This document shows positions 54,889 to 63,949 of a DNA stretch of 64,000 nt, piece after piece. Source of the stretch: Nocardioides piscis (lineage in GTDB: Bacteria; Actinomycetota; Actinomycetes; Propionibacteriales; Nocardioidaceae); assembly GCF_011300215.1 (NCBI RefSeq), contig NZ_CP049866.1, positions 620,001 through 684,000 of the forward strand. Reading direction: 5' to 3'. The notes beneath the pieces were generated by a model, which did no database searches, had not been told where the DNA came from, and was given only the letters and a program-made list of their open reading frames with translations. A program made the position numbers and the translations under genes. The stretch's first letter is position 1. Each line of letters opens with the position of its first letter.

Positions 54889-57224
54889 GTGACCGACCGC
54901 GACTCCCTTCCCCGTCATCGGGTGCCGGAGATCGTCGCGCGCCTGACAGCACCCGGCGGGCGCGTCGACCGCCTGCGTCACCTGGAGGTCGTGCCGCCTC
55001 GTCCTGCGCTCCATGCGGACTGGCCGGAGTGGGTCGACCCGGACGTGCGCTCAGCCTTCGAGCGCTCGGGCGTGTCGTCGCCGTGGCAGCACCAGGCGGC
55101 CGCGGCTGACGTCGCCCATGCCGGCCAGCACGTCGTCCTTGCCACCGGCACGGCCTCGGGCAAGTCCCTGGCCTACCAGCTGCCGGCGCTCACCGCGATC
55201 CGCGAGGCTCGGGGTCCGCGCGGCGAGCGCGGGGCGGGGGTGCTCTATCTCGCCCCCACCAAGGCACTCGCCAACGACCAGCTGAACAACATCTCGGCGC
55301 TCGGCCTCGACGTGCGGGCCGCCACCCACGACGGGGACAGCCCGCGCGAACAACGCGACTGGACCCGCGACTTCGGCGAATACGTCCTGACCAACCCCGA
55401 CATGCTCCACCACTCCCTGCTGCCGGGGCACGCGCGCTGGGCCGCCTTCTTCGCCTCGTTGCGCTATGTCGTGGTCGACGAGTGCCACCACTACCGCGGG
55501 GTCTTCGGCGCCCACGTCGCCCACATCCTGCGCCGGCTGCGCCGGGTGTGTGCGTCGTACGGCGCCAGCCCGACGTTCTTCCTGGCGTCGGCAACGGTGG
55601 CCGACCCCGAGGTCGCCGCCGGCCGGCTGACAGGTCTCGACGTGCAGGCGCTCACTGCCGACCACTCGCCGCGCGGCGAGGTCTCCCTCCTCCTCTGGGA
55701 GCCCCCGCTCACCTCCTACGCCGGCGAGAACGGCGCTCCCGTGCGTCGGGCCGCGACCTCGGAGGTCGCCGACCTGCTTGCCGACCTCGTCGTCGAGGAC
55801 GTCCGGACCCTGGCGTTCGTCCGCTCGCGCCGGGGGGCCGAACAGGTGGCCGCCACCGCCGCCGAGCTCCTCGCGGAGGTCGACCCCTCGCTCCGGGCCC
55901 GGGTCGCCTCCTATCGCGGGGGCTATCTGCCCGAGGAGCGGCGTGCGCTCGAAGACGCGCTGCGCCGGGGCGACCTGACGGGCCTGGCGGCGACCAACGC
56001 GCTCGAGCTCGGCATCGACATCAGCGGCTTGGACGCGGTCCTGATGGCGGGCTTCCCCGGCACCCGCGCAGCGATGTGGCAACAGGTCGGACGAGCCGGG
56101 CGCGGAGCCCAGGACGCGCTCGGCGTGCTGGTCGCCCGCGACGACCCGCTCGACACCTTCCTCGTCCACCATCCCGAGGCGTTGCTCGGCCGCCCGGTCG
56201 AGGCGACCGTCTTCGACCCGGGCAACCCCTACGTCCTCGGTCCACACCTGTGCGCGGCGGCGCAGGAGCGAGCGCTGACCGAGGCCGACCTGCCGATGTT
56301 CGGCGAGAACGCCCGGGAGGTCGTCGACCAGCTGGTCGCCGCCGGCCTGCTCCGCAAACGGCCCCACGGATGGTTCTGGACCGACCGGCGCCGCGCCAGC
56401 GACCTGGCGGACATCCGCTCCAGCGGGGGCGCACAGGTCCAGCTGGTCGAGGAGGGGACCGGCCGGGTCGTCGGCACCGTCGACGCCGCCCGCTCCCACG
56501 GCACCGCCCATCCCGGCGCCGTCTATCTCCACCAGGGCGACACCTGGCTCGTCGAGTCGCTCGACCTCGACGAGCACGTCGCCGTCATGCATCCGACCGA
56601 CGTGCCCTATTCCACGACTGCGCGCGAGGTCACCGACATCGCGATCGTCACCGAGCACCACCACCGGTCCTGGCAGGGATGTCGCCTGTCCTTGGGCGAG
56701 GTCGACCTCTCCCACCAGGTGGTCTCGTTCCTCAAGCGCCGCCAGCCCAGCGGGGAGGTCATGAGCGAGGAGCCGCTCGACCTGCCGGTCCGGTCGTTGC
56801 GCACGACCGCGGTCTGGTGGACGGTCCCCGCCGACGTGCTGGCGGAGGCGGGCCTCGCTGCCGCCGACCTCCCCGGTGCGGCTCATGCGGCCGAGCACTG
56901 CTCGATCGGGCTGCTGCCCCTGTTCGCGACGTGCGACCGGTGGGACATCGGTGGCGTCTCCACGGCGCTGCACCCCGACACCGGGCACCTCACGGTCTTC
57001 GTCCACGACGGACACCCGGGGGTGCCGGGTTTGCCGAGCGCGGCTTCCACGCCGCTGTGCAGTGGTTGACCGCCACCCGTGACGCCATCGTCAGCTGCGA
57101 CTGCGAGGTAGGCTGCCCGTCCTGCATCCAGTCACCCAAGTGCGGCAACCAGAACCACCCGCTCGACAAGTCGGGAGCCGTCACCCTCCTCGACGCGCTG
57201 CTGGCCGGAGCGCCTCCCGAGTAG
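54889..57224 (+). CDS. DEAD/DEAH-box helicase with C-terminal DUF1998-like zinc domain, frameshifted in this sequence
   Basis: Joined length is about 778 residues. GTG 54889 precedes the helicase core: Q-like SPWQHQAA, motif I TGTASGKS, motif [12 protein letters not shown] (D-E-C-H), motif III LASATV, motif [11 protein letters not shown] and motif [12 protein letters not shown] large C-terminal part ends with four cysteines ([17 protein letters not shown]), a zinc-binding module. The break is in the G5 run at 57018-57022; one added base gives [22 protein letters not shown] and joins the frames. It resembles M. tuberculosis Rv3649 and the MrfA/YprA repair helicases. It is divergent from the BldG-like gene. 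Confidence 0.9.
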
Positions 57225-57234
57225 CGTGGCACCC

Positions 57235-57615
57235 ATGGTCATCCTCGGCATGCTGCTCATCATGGTCGGCGTCATCGCGATCCTCGCTGCGCTCTTCGTC
57301 AGCGAGCCGGGGACGGGTGGTGAGCTGCTGGGGTTCGACGTCACCACGTTCGAGTCGTTCCTGGTCGGCGTCGCGGCCGGTGCGGCCATCCTCTGGGGCG
57401 TCTCGATCCTCAAGTGGGGCACCAAGCGCGGGTTGGCCCACCGCAAGGAGCGCAAGGAGCTCAAGAAGCTCAGCACGCGGCTCGACCAGGTCGAGTCCGA
57501 GCGCCACGACCAGCACCCCGCCACGGGCAGCACCGATACGCGCACCGAGGGCCCGGGCAGCACCGACACGGGCAGGCACGACGGTCCGGCTGCCGGAGGG
57601 ACCCGCCCCAGCTGA
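57235..57615 (+). CDS. Small two-helix membrane protein with lysine-rich coiled-coil tail
   Basis: A 126-residue protein from ATG 57235 (GTG 57226 is an alternative). Two transmembrane helices (about 2-22 and 40-62, MVILGMLLIMVGVIAILAALF and LVGVAAGAAILWGVSILKWG) are followed by a charged coiled coil (HRKERKELKKLSTRLDQVESE) and a Gly/Thr/Asp-rich disordered tail. The layout resembles LapA-like small membrane proteins, without proof. It begins 11 bases after the helicase stop and ends 5 bases before the convergent tad gene. Function unknown. Confidence 0.7.
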   Translation: MVILGMLLIMVGVIAILAALFVSEPGTGGELLGFDVTTFESFLVGVAAGAAILWGVSILKWGTKRGLAHRKERKELKKLSTRLDQVESERHDQHPATGSTDTRTEGPGSTDTGRHDGPAAGGTRPS

Positions 57616-57619
57616 GGCC

Positions 57620-57990
57620 TCACCCGGCCCCGGTCGCAGGGCCGGCGCGCGCCCACGCGGTGACGTCATGATGGCGACCCAGCAGCCGCGGGCCCGGCAC
57701 CAGGACCGCGACCCTCACCTCCCGGTCCATCGGCTCGCAGTGCTCGAGCACCGCACCGTTGGCCACGGCCAGCTGCTGGGCCGCCGCACAACCGTCGCCC
57801 CCGAGACCGCCGCCCCGGCGCCGGCCAGTGCCGCCAGGTCGGCAGCGGCTTGGGCGCGGCGCTGCGTGACCACGAGCGAGGCTGCGCCCGCCAGGGCCAG
57901 CCCGACGAACATCAAGATGCCCGCGACCACCAGCACGAGCACGGTCGCCGCTCCGCGCTCTGCTGTCGACGAGGTCACCGCCGATGTCAT
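57620..57990 (-). CDS. TadE/TadG-like (Rv3654c-type) pilus-locus protein, frameshifted in this sequence
   Basis: Joined length is about 123 residues. The N-terminus has the prepilin-like pattern ERGAATVLVLVVAGILMFVGLAL and RAQAAADLAALAGA, typical of TadG-like proteins. After SG the frame breaks in the C5 run at 57798-57802; one added base gives SGGDGCAAAQQLAVANGAVLEHC, continuing to TGA. ATG 57990 overlaps the TadE stop as ATGA. It is the last gene of the tad operon and a putative minor pseudopilin. Confidence 0.8.
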
Positions 57991-58357
57991 GCCTGCTCCA
58001 TGACCGCCACTGCGCTGGACCGGACCTCGACGCCCGGCAGGAAGGAGAAGAGACCACCCGGCCCCTTCACGTCCGCACTCGACGTCACCGTGACCCGACC
58101 GCCCTCGACCGCGACCTCGACACTGGCCCCTTCGGGGCGATCCGCAGCGCGACTTCCCGGGCGGCCCCTTCGTCGTCCCCCCGGGCGATCGAACGCGCCG
58201 ACTCGCGCGCGGCGTCGACGACCGCGATCTGGGCGGCCGCCAGGGCCAGGAGCCACACCAGCCCGACCGTGAGCGCGAGCACCAGCGGCAGCCCGAGGGC
58301 GAGCTCGGCTGTCACGGCTCCGCGCTCGTCCCCGGACCCCCGCCGGCGCTGCCTCAC
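57987..58357 (-). CDS. TadE-family minor pseudopilin, frameshifted in this sequence
   Basis: Joined length is about 123 residues. GTG 58357 overlaps the DUF4244 stop as GTGA. The N-terminus is prepilin-like (ERGAVTAELALGLPLVLAL), followed by an extracytoplasmic beta part (AVVDAARESARSIARGD, VEVAVEGGRVTV). The break is in the G4 run at 58134-58137: one added base turns RIAPKGPV into RIAPEGASVEVAVEGG. Position and motifs match Rv3655c of the M. tuberculosis tad locus. Confidence 0.82.
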
Positions 58358-58545
58358 TTGATCCCCAGCAGACCCATGACGTGGTCGAAGAGCGACTTGA
58401 GCAGCTGGTCGCCGAAACCGCCGCTCAGCAGCTTGTAGAGCAGGCCGGCGAAGCCCGCCCCGGCAGCCGTGCCCACGGCGTATTCGGCCGTCGTGATCCC
58501 TCGCTCGTCGCCTCGCTCGCGCGTGGGGTGAGTGGTTGAAGCCAT
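58354..58545 (-). CDS. DUF4244 Flp-pilin-like protein
   Basis: A 63-residue protein with a short positively charged N-terminus and the pilin-like segment ERGITTAEYAVGTAAGAGFAGLL. G-[cut]-x-T-T-A-E is the site processed by prepilin peptidase and E the conserved +5 glutamate. It ends KLLSGGFGDQLLKSLFDHVMGLLG. It is the likely major pilin subunit, equivalent to Rv3656c. ATG 58545 follows GAGAGGGTCACC. No prepilin peptidase (TadV) gene is present in this window. Confidence 0.88.
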   Translation of the reverse strand: MASTTHPTRERGDERGITTAEYAVGTAAGAGFAGLLYKLLSGGFGDQLLKSLFDHVMGLLGIK

Positions 58546-58694
58546 GGTGACCCTCTCGTCGTGGCTCGCCGTGCGCGAACCGGTGGGTCGACTCTGCGTC
58601 GCCACGGCGACACCGCGGCGGCCCCGACGATCCCGGCTGTGGAAAGGGGCATGCCGACGTCGGCTGTGCGTCGATGGCGGCCCGCTGCGGTCGG

Positions 58695-59408
58695 TCATGG
58701 GGCCAGCGACGAGAGCAGTCCGGCCACGACGGGGACGATGCCGAGCACGAGGAACGAGGGCAGCAGGCACAGCCCGAGCGGCACTGCGGCCTTGACTCCG
58801 ACCGCACGGGCCCGGTCCTCGACCGCTGCCAGGCTCGCCGACTCGAGGTCGTCGGCCAGTGCCTCGACCGCGTCGGCCACCGACGTCCCGCGGCTCTCCG
58901 CGCGCTCCAGCACCCGCCCCAGGGGCGCCAGGATGTCGTCGTCGGCCAGGCCTCCCCACACGACCGCCGGGTCCACACCCATCCGGAGGCGGGCCAGCAC
59001 CCCCTCCACCCTGGTCGCCGTCGGTCCCGGGCACGCCGAGGCGACCGCAGCCAGCGCGCCGATCGGCGAGGCGCCGGAGCGCAGCGCGCAGGCGAACAGG
59101 TCGACGACGTGGGGCAGCTCCCGCTGGGCCGCCAGCCGCTCTCGTCGTATGGCGCCTGGAACCGATCGGGCCAGCGCGACCCAGGCGGCGAGAGCCGCGG
59201 CAGGCGCAGCCACGACCCCGAGCACCCCGCCCAGGAAGACGGCCGCGCCGGCACCACACAGCAGGCACAGCACGGGCCGGACCGGGAGCCGCGCCGGCGC
59301 CGACCCGACCGGTGCCGACGCGACCGATGCCGGAGACCGCACCCGCGGACGGGGACCCCCTGCCAGCAGCGCGGCCATCGCGGCCAGGACGGCGGCGAGC
59401 AGGATCAC
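58695..59408 (-). CDS. tadC: Type II secretion F-family protein (TadC-like)
   Basis: A 237-residue membrane protein with N-terminal helices (VILLAAVLAAMAALL and a second near 50-80) and a C-terminal helix (GLCLLPSFLVLGIVPVVAGLLSSL). Between them lies the cytoplasmic F domain (PHVVDLFACALRSGASPIGALAAVASACPG). GTG 59408 overlaps the TadB stop as GTGA. With TadB it forms the inner-membrane platform that couples the TadA ATPase to pilin assembly. A 149-base gap with no gene separates it from the pilin. Confidence 0.9.
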   Translation of the reverse strand: MILLAAVLAAMAALLAGGPRPRVRSPASVASAPVGSAPARLPVRPVLCLLCGAGAAVFLGGVLGVVAAPAAALAAWVALARSVPGAIRRERLAAQRELPHVVDLFACALRSGASPIGALAAVASACPGPTATRVEGVLARLRMGVDPAVVWGGLADDDILAPLGRVLERAESRGTSVADAVEALADDLESASLAAVEDRARAVGVKAAVPLGLCLLPSFLVLGIVPVVAGLLSSLAP

Positions 59409-60172
59409 TGCGCCTCCACCTGGTCGGCGATGACCTCGATCCACCACAGGCCACCGACCGCGAAGGCGAGTCCGACCGCAAGACAGCCCCACCCGACCGG
59501 GGTCTCGAGCAGGAACCGCCACGGGTCGCCACCGGCTCCGGAGCCCATCCCGAGCGCCACCACGGGGAGGGCCGCGACAAGACGAGCGGTGGCCCGGGCG
59601 GAGGCCAGCTCGGAGGCCACGACTCGTTGGGTCTGCTGCTGGGCCTGGATGCGGCCGGCGATCCGGGTGACGGCGTGGGCGAGACCCTGGCCCGAGTGGT
59701 GGGCGACCTGCCAGGCAGCGGCGACGATCCGCAGGTCACCGGCTCCCGGCCGGTCCGCGGCCCGGCGCAGCGCACTCGGCACGTCCGAGCCCAGCCGCGA
59801 GGCGTCGAGCACCGGCAGGAGGCCCGGCCAGCGGCGCGCTGCCTCGGTCAGGGCATCGTCCGGAGGCCGGCCGGCCCGCAGCTCCGCGGCCATCACCTGG
59901 CACGCCTCGCGAACCCCCTGCCCCGTCAGGTCGCGGCCTCGGCGGAGCACCCGGCGTCGCCATACGAACCAAGCGCCGGCGGCTGCCAGGCCGACGATCG
60001 CGGCGACGGCGCCGACCCTGACCGGGAGCCACCCGGCGGCCAGCGCCCACCCGGCCAGGCCCGCTGCGACCATGACTCCCGGTCGAGTCATCGACGGTGC
60101 CCGAGACAGTCGAGTCGAGGGCACCAGCAACCAGCCGGCCGCCCCCGCGAGCAGCACCGCGACCAGCGTCAC
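59405..60172 (-). CDS. tadB: Type II secretion F-family protein (TadB-like)
   Basis: A 255-residue membrane protein. Two or three N-terminal helices (VAVLLAGAAGWLLVPS and GAVAAIVGLAAAGAWFVW) precede the F domain (REACQVMAAELRAGRPPDDALTEAARRWP ... AHHSGQGLAHAVTRIAGRIQ), and a pair of helices ends it. GTG 60172 overlaps the TadA stop as GTGA. Equivalent to Rv3658c. Confidence 0.9.
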   Translation of the reverse strand: MTLVAVLLAGAAGWLLVPSTRLSRAPSMTRPGVMVAAGLAGWALAAGWLPVRVGAVAAIVGLAAAGAWFVWRRRVLRRGRDLTGQGVREACQVMAAELRAGRPPDDALTEAARRWPGLLPVLDASRLGSDVPSALRRAADRPGAGDLRIVAAAWQVAHHSGQGLAHAVTRIAGRIQAQQQTQRVVASELASARATARLVAALPVVALGMGSGAGGDPWRFLLETPVGWGCLAVGLAFAVGGLWWIEVIADQVEAQ

Positions 60173-61337
60173 GTCCCGAGCCGCTCGGCGAGCGCTGCGG
60201 CCGCAGGCCCGCGGACCAGCTGACCCTCGGGGGCGACCTCGAGCGCGGAGGCGATGGTCACCGTCCCGTCGTCACGGCGCACGAGCATCCCGATCTGGGC
60301 GAGGTGACGGCGACCGTCGCTGGCCCTGGCCAGGTGGACCACCACGTCGAGGGCCGCCGCGAGCTGGCTGTGGGCGGCCTCGCGCGGCAGCCCTGCGGTT
60401 GCTGCGAGAGCCTCGATCCGCGCCGGCACGTCGGCGGCGGAGTTGGCGTGGATGGTCCCGCAGCCCCCGGCATGGCCGGTGTTCATCGCGGCCAGCATGT
60501 CGACCACCTCTGCGCCACGCACCTCCCCCACGATCAGCCGGTCGGGTCGCATCCGCAGGGCCTGGCGGACCAGCGTGCGCAGGGTCAGCTCGCCCGCCCC
60601 TTCGATGTTGGGCGGGCGGGCCTCCAGGCCGAGGACGTGGGGGTGGTCTGGCCGCAGCTCGCTGGCGTCCTCGACCAGCACGAGCCGCTCGGCGGGGTCG
60701 ACCAGCGAGAGCAGGGCGGCCAGCATGGTCGTCTTGCCCGTGCCGGTCCCGCCGCTGACCAGGAACGCCAACCGGGCGCCGACGATCGCACCCAGCACCT
60801 CGGCGCCCTCGGCGGTGACCGACCCGGCGGCGATGAGCTCGTCGAGGGTGAAGGTCCTCGCCGACGGGACCCGCAGCGAGATCGTCGTCCCCGGCCGCGA
60901 CGTGGGCGCGAGCACCGCGTGCAGCCTCGTGCCGTCAGGGAGCCGGACGTCGGCGTAGGGCGTCGCATCGTCGAGCCGCCGACCCGCCGTCGCGGCGAGG
61001 CGCTGGGCGAGACGGCGCACGGCCGCGTCGTCGGGGAAGCACACCGGGGTCAGTCGCAGCCCGTCGCCGTCGTCGACCCAGACCTGGTCGGCACCGTTGA
61101 CGAGGACGTCGGTGACGCCGGGAAGTCGCAGCAGCGGCTCCAGCGGGCCCGCCCCGAGGACATCTCGTCGAAGAGCGTCGTGGACGGCCAGGACGGTGGC
61201 GTCGCCGACGGGCCGCCCCGCCGCCCGCATCGCCTCCGCGACCCGGTGGGGCGACAGCTCCCCGCGGACGCGGCGAGCCGCTCGCGCACCTCGTCGAGCA
61301 GGCCACGCTCGGAGAGGCTGCCACCGAGGATGGCCAT
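60169..61337 (-). CDS. tadA: CpaF/TadA-type pilus assembly ATPase, frameshifted near its N-terminus
   Basis: Joined length is about 389 residues. ATG 61337 overlaps the upstream stop by one base. The ATPase has Walker A GGTGTGKTT, the Asp box LVLVEDASELRPDHPHV, Walker B RPDRLIVGEVRGAEVVDML and the His box GCGTIHANSAAD. The break is in the C4 run at 61260-61263; one added base turns ASAGSCRPTG into ASAGELSPHRVAEAM and joins the first 30 residues to the rest. It powers pilus assembly or secretion, equivalent to Rv3659c. Confidence 0.9.
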
Positions 61338-62356
61338 CACGCGACCTGGGCCAGGAACGCGGCCGCCGCCCGACCGAGGGGTGTGCGCCGATGGCGGACC
61401 GGGCCGAGTCCGAGGTCGACGGCCTCCGTCAGGGCTCGCTGCTCCGGCACCTCCATCGCCACCGGGAGCCCCGTCGCGTCGGCGACGTCGCGAGCCGACA
61501 CCCCACCGCGCCGAACGGCCAGGCGCAGGTGGGTCGTGTCGGCGAACGGCGTCAGCAGCCGGATGGTGGAGGACACCCCGCTGATCGTCGCCGGCGTGAC
61601 CGCCAGCACCTGGTCGCACCTGGCGACGAGCTCGGCCGTGACCTCGCCCTGCTGCCGGGCGAGGTCGAGGACGACGACCTCGTGGCCTCGGCGCGCAGCC
61701 GCGAGGACGTCGCGCAGCGCGCCCAGGGGCGGTGGCTGCGCCACCCCGGGCAACCACGTCAGCACGCCCACGCCGTCGCGCTCGGGCACTGCCTCCCGCA
61801 GCGCCCGAGCGCCCAACCTCCCCGACGAGGCGGCCAGGTCGGCCCACCTCACGCCGTCGACGCCCTCCACGCCGAGCAGCCGGTCGAGGCCGGGGCCGAC
61901 GGGATCGGTGTCGATCAGGAGGGTCGGGCCGGCCCGGCCGCCGACCTGCGCGAGGGCGCACGCCACCGTGGACGCCCCTGCGCCCCCTGCCCCGCCGATG
62001 ACGCCGACGACGAGCCCGTCCCTGGCCCCCTCGTCGACGTCGGCCAGCAGCGCGCCGAGGTGGTGCTCGGCGGCCGGGAGCTCTGCCACGGTGGCCGCAC
62101 CCAGCTCGAGGGCGAGCCGGAAGGTCGACGACTGCGGCGCCCGGCACACGACGACCACCCCACTGCGACGGGGCGGGGCGATCGCCACGAGGTCGCCCAG
62201 GAGGTCTTCACCGACCAGGACCAGCGGGGCCGAGCCCCACGACGCCAGCGCGGCCACGGGGTCGACGCGGACGTCGCACTCCACGCCGGCTCCCGCAGCC
62301 AGTCGGGCGAGGTCGTCGAGCAGGGCCGGATCGCGAGAGAGGACGAGTGGGTGCAT
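61337..62356 (-). CDS. ssd: CpaE-like/septum-site-determining-type P-loop protein (Ssd family)
   Basis: A 339-residue MinD/CpaE-like protein. The N-terminal receiver-like domain (MHPLVLSRDPALLDDLARLA) is degenerate. The deviant Walker A region is GVIGGAGGAGASTVACALA, without the usual K-G-G-x-G-K-T signature lysine pair, which is typical of the actinobacterial Ssd (Rv3660c) group. LLIDTDPVGPGLDRLLG follows. ATG 62356 is preceded by a GAGGGC. It probably positions the pilus machine or affects septation, as reported for Ssd. It is the first gene of the tad operon and divergent from the HAD gene (132 bases). Confidence 0.88.
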   Translation of the reverse strand: MHPLVLSRDPALLDDLARLAAGAGVECDVRVDPVAALASWGSAPLVLVGEDLLGDLVAIAPPRRSGVVVVCRAPQSSTFRLALELGAATVAELPAAEHHLGALLADVDEGARDGLVVGVIGGAGGAGASTVACALAQVGGRAGPTLLIDTDPVGPGLDRLLGVEGVDGVRWADLAASSGRLGARALREAVPERDGVGVLTWLPGVAQPPPLGALRDVLAAARRGHEVVVLDLARQQGEVTAELVARCDQVLAVTPATISGVSSTIRLLTPFADTTHLRLAVRRGGVSARDVADATGLPVAMEVPEQRALTEAVDLGLGPVRHRRTPLGRAAAAFLAQVA

Positions 62357-62488
62357 GCCCTCGACCCTGACCGAGCCGGCCGACGGTGGGTGGCCCATCG
62401 CCGTACCCGCTGTGGAAGACCGGGGACGACACCGCCTGTGCGCGACTTGCGACCCGGATCCGGCAGGTCCCGCGCCTACGATGGGCGC

Positions 62489-63283
62489 ATGTCCCGCCCC
62501 ACCGCGGCCTTCTTCGACCTCGACAAGACGATCATCGCCAAGTCGAGCACGTTGGCCTTCAGCAAGGAGTTCCAGGCGGGCGGGCTGATCAACAGGCGGG
62601 CGATGCTCCGCAGCACCTATGCCCAGTTCGTCTATCTGGTCGGTGGCGCCGACCACGACCAAATGGAGAAGATGCGGCAGTTCATGTCGACGCTGTGCGC
62701 CGGCTGGGACGTCGCCACCGTCCGCGAGATCGTGGCCGACACGCTGCACAACATCGTCGACCCGATCGTCTATGACGAGGCCGTCAGCCTGATCGAGGAA
62801 CACCAGCTCGCCGGCCGCGACGTCGTCATCGTCTCCACGAGCGGCTCCGAGGTCGTCGAGCCCATCGGGCAGCTGCTCGGCGCCGACCGGGTGGTGGCGA
62901 CGCGGATGGAGATCGTCGACGGGAAGTACTCCGGCGAGATCGAGTACTACGCCTATGCCGAGGAGAAGGCGCGCGCCATCGAGGAGCTCGCGCGGGTCGC
63001 CGACTACGACCTCGCCAACAGCTACGCCTACAGCGACTCGGTCACCGACGTCCACATGCTCGAGACCGTCGGCCACCCCTACGCCGTCAACCCCGACAAG
63101 GACCTGCGCCGGATCGCCACCGAGCGGGGCTGGCCGATCCTGCTCTTCGACAAGCCCGTCGAGCTGCGGTCGCGGGTGACGATGCCGCCCGCCAGACCGA
63201 CTCTCGCGGCGCTGGCCGTCGGCGGTGCAGTCGTCGGGAGCGTGCTGTGGTCCAACGCCCGCAAGCGCCGCTTCGACGCCTGA
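62489..63283 (+). CDS. HAD-IB family phosphatase with C-terminal membrane segment
   Basis: A 264-residue SerB-like HAD hydrolase. Motif I is FFDLDKTI (D10, D12), motif II is VIVSTSGSEVVEP, the lysine is in EEKARAIEEL, and motif III SYAYSDSVTDVHMLE completes the active site. A cap domain (30-100) and a C-terminal hydrophobic helix (LAALAVGGAVVGSVLW) are typical of the Rv3661/morphological-differentiation-associated group. The substrate is unknown; phosphoserine is not implied by sequence alone. A probable small-RNA gene follows 77 bases after the stop. Confidence 0.92.
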   Translation: MSRPTAAFFDLDKTIIAKSSTLAFSKEFQAGGLINRRAMLRSTYAQFVYLVGGADHDQMEKMRQFMSTLCAGWDVATVREIVADTLHNIVDPIVYDEAVSLIEEHQLAGRDVVIVSTSGSEVVEPIGQLLGADRVVATRMEIVDGKYSGEIEYYAYAEEKARAIEELARVADYDLANSYAYSDSVTDVHMLETVGHPYAVNPDKDLRRIATERGWPILLFDKPVELRSRVTMPPARPTLAALAVGGAVVGSVLWSNARKRRFDA

Positions 63284-63324
63284 TCCCGCCCCTCGAAGGG
63301 CCCAGAAGTCAACCCTTGCAGCCC

Positions 63325-63353
63325 TTGAAGGTCACGCGCCAAGGGCGTACAAA
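63325..63353 (+). promoter_or_regulatory. Promoter of the putative small RNA
   Basis: TTGAAG (63325-63330) and TACAAA (63348-63353) are separated by 17 bases, each agreeing with the housekeeping consensus in four of six positions. Transcription would start near 63360, in a stretch with no open reading frame of note and a distinctly lower GC content than the surrounding genes. Confidence 0.5.
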
Positions 63354-63359
63354 CGAAGA

Positions 63360-63532
63360 CAACAACTCCATGGTTTGCACGTGAAGCCGGGTACCCACGC
63401 GGCGATCTACCCTCTCGAAGAGGGCGCGAGTCACCGGAGAGATCTCCGGGACAGCACTTAGAATTTGCACGCTTGGTAACCATCGACGATCACGTGTCAG
63501 CGACGGCACCCGACCCACGCGGACGGGTGCCG
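63360..63532 (+). ncRNA. Putative 6S-like (Ms1/scr3559-type) small RNA
   Basis: A non-coding stretch of about 170-200 bases with AT-richer composition lies directly downstream of the HAD-IB gene on the same strand. From memory, this is the syntenic position of the Ms1/MTS2823 RNA of mycobacteria (after Rv3661) and the 6S-like scr3559 of S. coelicolor. It contains two local hairpins: CCCTC-TCGAA-GAGGG (about 63411-63425) and the perfect palindrome CCGGAGAGATCTCCGG (about 63435-63450). It has a plausible promoter at 63325 and ends at a strong stem at 63504-63532. A long rod with a central bulge, as in 6S RNA, could not be proved by eye. The 5' end is predicted only. Confidence 0.5.
63504..63532. 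terminator. Hairpin terminator between the small-RNA region and uspA
   Basis: CGGCACCCG (63504-63512) and CGGGTGCCG (63524-63532) form a perfect 9-base stem with an 11-base loop. It lies 19 bases beyond the stop of the convergent universal stress gene, so it may serve both directions. No T-run follows. Confidence 0.75.
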
Positions 63533-63550
63533 TTCGCATGCCCGCACCGC

Positions 63551-63949
63551 TCATCGGCGTGGCAGCTTCACCGCCAGCACCGAGCAGCCCGCCTCGAGCA
63601 GGATCGACTGCGCCGTGGAGCCCATGATCAGCTTGCCCACCGGGGTGCGGTGGCGCAGACCGATCACGATCACCTGGGCGTCGACCTCCTCCGCGACGCC
63701 CAGCAGGTCGTCGGCAGCCAGCTCGCTCGAGGTGAACCGGCGCACGCCGTACGACACCCCGGACGCCTCGAGGGCTGACTCCAGCGACGCCAGCTGCGCG
63801 TCCTGGGCGTAGCGCGGGTCGACCAGCCGGTCGGCCCGGGTGGTGTTCACGACGACCAGGTCGGTGTCCCGCCGCTGCGCCTCCTCGATGGCGGCGGCCA
63901 GCGTGGCCTCCCCCAGCTTGTTGGGGACATAGCCCACGACCACGGTCAT
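63551..63949 (-). CDS. Universal stress protein (single UspA domain)
   Basis: A 132-residue Usp. The N-terminal strand VVVGYVPNKLGEATLAAAIEEA and the C-terminal nucleotide-binding pattern VIVIGLRHRTPVGKLIMGSTAQSILLEA (G-x2-G-x9-G-S/T-like) predict ATP binding. ATG 63949 follows AAGGAG at 9 bases. Single-domain Usps respond to hypoxia, nutrient and oxidative stress. The last 51 bases of the window upstream of it contain its ribosome site but not a recognised promoter. Confidence 0.92.
   Translation of the reverse strand: MTVVVGYVPNKLGEATLAAAIEEAQRRDTDLVVVNTTRADRLVDPRYAQDAQLASLESALEASGVSYGVRRFTSSELAADDLLGVAEEVDAQVIVIGLRHRTPVGKLIMGSTAQSILLEAGCSVLAVKLPRR

Noticed and set aside
58546-58694. An extra small gene between the DUF4244 pilin and TadC
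   Set aside because: No start with ribosome site and no conserved frame was found in the 149-base gap.
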